DNA of 64,000 nucleotides, taken from the NCBI GenBank assembly GCA_013339895.1, contig JABACO010000020.1, positions 3,730,049 to 3,794,048 on the forward strand, written 5' to 3'. Below the pieces are notes generated by a model that did not search any database, was not told where the DNA came from, and worked only from the letters and a program-made list of their open reading frames with translations. Every line of letters starts with the position of its first letter. The stretch's first letter is position 1. This DNA comes from Ephydatia muelleri. Lineage: Eukaryota > Porifera > Demospongiae > Spongillida > Spongillidae. Of the stretch, positions 62,533 through 64,000 are shown piece after piece. Both the position numbers and the translations under genes were made by a program.

Positions 62533-64000
62533 ATGCGTCCTGCAAGAGACGATCGCAGCTATCTTGCCACCCTGAAACTCTACATTGCTCTAGTTCTTAT
62601 TCCCCAACTGCTTTGGGCTGTCAGCCATGCAACAGCAGGGGGATACGCCTATCTTTCGTTTTGCGAGGGCTGCATGCCTTATCAAACCACGAGCCGGAGT
62701 GAAAGGACCAACAATGATGTAGCGGTAGTGCGGAACATTTCAGCGCTTGATTTGTGTACGTGTCGTTTTGACCGCGACGCGTCTCACTTGGAGGACAGAT
62801 TTATCACCGAACCGACTGACTCACACGGAGGATGGTAGGCATGTGCGTTTACTATAAATCACCTTTTACATGCATGCGCTCAGCGTATGCATATACTGTA
62901 GCTGTACTGCACGTGCGTTTCATGTATTGGGCGTAGCAGACTACTCGAGCCACTACATTTCATGTGGCTCTGTTGCAGGTACATACCACACTCTCTACCA
63001 GACTTAACTGGACCCTGTAGCATCAAGGTGATAAACTCTTCGCTGTCTGAGTCAGACTTTCTGAAAACGTGAGTAGCATAGTTAATAGGGTCAATCCAAA
63101 CTGCTATGTTTCCCGTTATGCATATTCGTGACCTACATGTATTATCCAATGTCTATATCTGCATGCATAAGGCGTAATTTTGATCTCTTTGTGCACAGTT
63201 CTTAGACACCACTGCACCATTTAATGTTTGATATGATGTTCAGGTTGGACATTACGTTGTTATTTGGACTAACTGCTGTTTGTTAGTATTTGACTCTCTC
63301 TATTTGCTTTTGGTCAGGTTTGCATATACAGAGCCTGTTGTACTGAAAGGGATGTCTGACCAATCAGTAAGTTGTGTGTTATTAACTGGAAGATATGTGC
63401 ACATCATTTGTTTATTTGCCTGTTGTTGCGCGTCTCTGTGTGCATATGTGCAGATTTTTGTCTCTTGTCTTCTTGTTTGATTTTAGTTTTTATTGCTGTA
63501 GGCACATGCTGTATGACCAAGCTGGATTTGTTTAACACTGTACAGTTTATGCACAATACTCAAACTGAGGCACAATACATTCTACAGTGTTACTTGTACA
63601 TGTACGAATGTATGTTAAGATGTGAAAATGAACATCTCCAATGTATTGACCATGAAATACTACACTGCACAGTAATGCATATTGATTGTGTCTAAAGTGC
63701 GCACTCACCTTTTCTGTTTTAAGTTACATGTACCAATTATTTCCGCTGGATAAAGGGAAAGTGTTATTCTGCATTTCTTTGAGTGCTGTATGATGTCACT
63801 TTGTGTCGGTTTTCTTAGATCCCATGTCTGGTGTAATAGTACGTGGATTTCAATGTGTATGCAATGTGAGTGTATGTCTTTGATCAGCTGTTTAGGGCCC
63901 AATGTTCTAAATCAGCCCTCCTGAGAAACTATGGGCAATCTCTGATCACTGTTGCCACAGCAAATACTCACTCTTACCGCAAAGGTGACTTAAGGCATAA
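62533..64000 (+). CDS. JMJD8: JMJD8, JmjC-domain ER-lumen protein (5-prime part, runs off the edge)
   Basis: Exons at 62533-62834, 62979-63068, 63318-63366 and 63888 onward join in phase. The ATG at 62533 gives MRPARDDRSYLATLKLYIAL, with a hydrophobic signal segment to about residue 33. After a Cys-rich spacer come DSHGGWYIPHSL, GPCSIKVINSSLSESDFLKT, FAYTEPVVLKGMSDQS, then LFRAQCSKSALLRNYG and TANTHSYRKGDL. These parallel the human JMJD8 order: CTVERR..L...F...YAFVRPVILQGLTDNS, FRALCSRDRLLASFG, TANTYSYHKVDL. Vertebrate JMJD8 is an ER-lumenal cupin-fold protein linked to TNF/NF-kB signalling and protein complex assembly. The cupin core, including any iron-binding residues, lies beyond the window. 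The exon 3 donor is gtaagt; the exon 4 acceptor (tgatcag) lies at 63881-63887. Confidence 0.85.

Overview
The window looks like nuclear DNA of an early-branching animal, most likely a sponge. Genes have many short introns (about 44-320 bp), death-domain genes are duplicated, and retained exons sit in a dense bed of DNA-transposon relics, microsatellites and long G/C runs. The short palindrome acatgtac recurs throughout. The species assignment is an inference; no mitochondrial, rRNA or other diagnostic marker is present.

Layout. 1-5 kb: nested hAT transposon relics plus a Ty1/copia fossil. 7.4-22.3 kb: three copies of a ZU5/death-domain gene (minus, plus, minus), of which only the middle one (17.0-18.95 kb) keeps every splice junction in phase. 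Between them lies a stack of DNA transposons (10.2-16.8 kb), including a 464-bp Mutator-like element that carries the first exon of a RecQ-type helicase. 22.4-32 kb: C48-protease-bearing transposon relics, two long hairpins, a small 2A-like/death-domain gene and Ty3/gypsy fossils. 32.3-35.3 and 49.0-52.3 kb: the two halves of a 3-kb direct segmental duplication. 35.3-39.2 kb: a 3.9-kb element whose ends are arrays of palindromes, inserted at the edge of the first half. 40.0-41.0 kb: a TTAA-flanked element with a perfect 28-bp palindrome at one end. 44.7-45.4 kb: a compact three-exon gene for a small secreted six-cysteine protein with its own TATA box. 48.4-49.05 kb: a partial TAB1-like PP2C-family gene. 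54.1-55.0 kb: a short hAT derivative.

56.1-59.7 kb holds the best-supported gene, a 17-exon MATE/SLC47-type multidrug and toxin extruder (about 582 residues plus a missing first exon). 61.7-64.0 kb holds a head-to-head pair: a CCSMST1/UQCC4-like mitochondrial complex III assembly factor (minus) and JMJD8 (plus, running off the right edge), sharing a 415-bp upstream interval.

The host genes do not form one pathway. Recurrent themes are signalling/death-fold proteins (ZU5-death, 2A-death, TAB1-like) and organelle/membrane housekeeping (MATE, UQCC4-like, JMJD8). Target-site duplications let four hAT insertions, two MULE-type insertions and two kinds of TTAA insertion be delimited to the base, in two cases with an empty site preserved in a paralogous copy.
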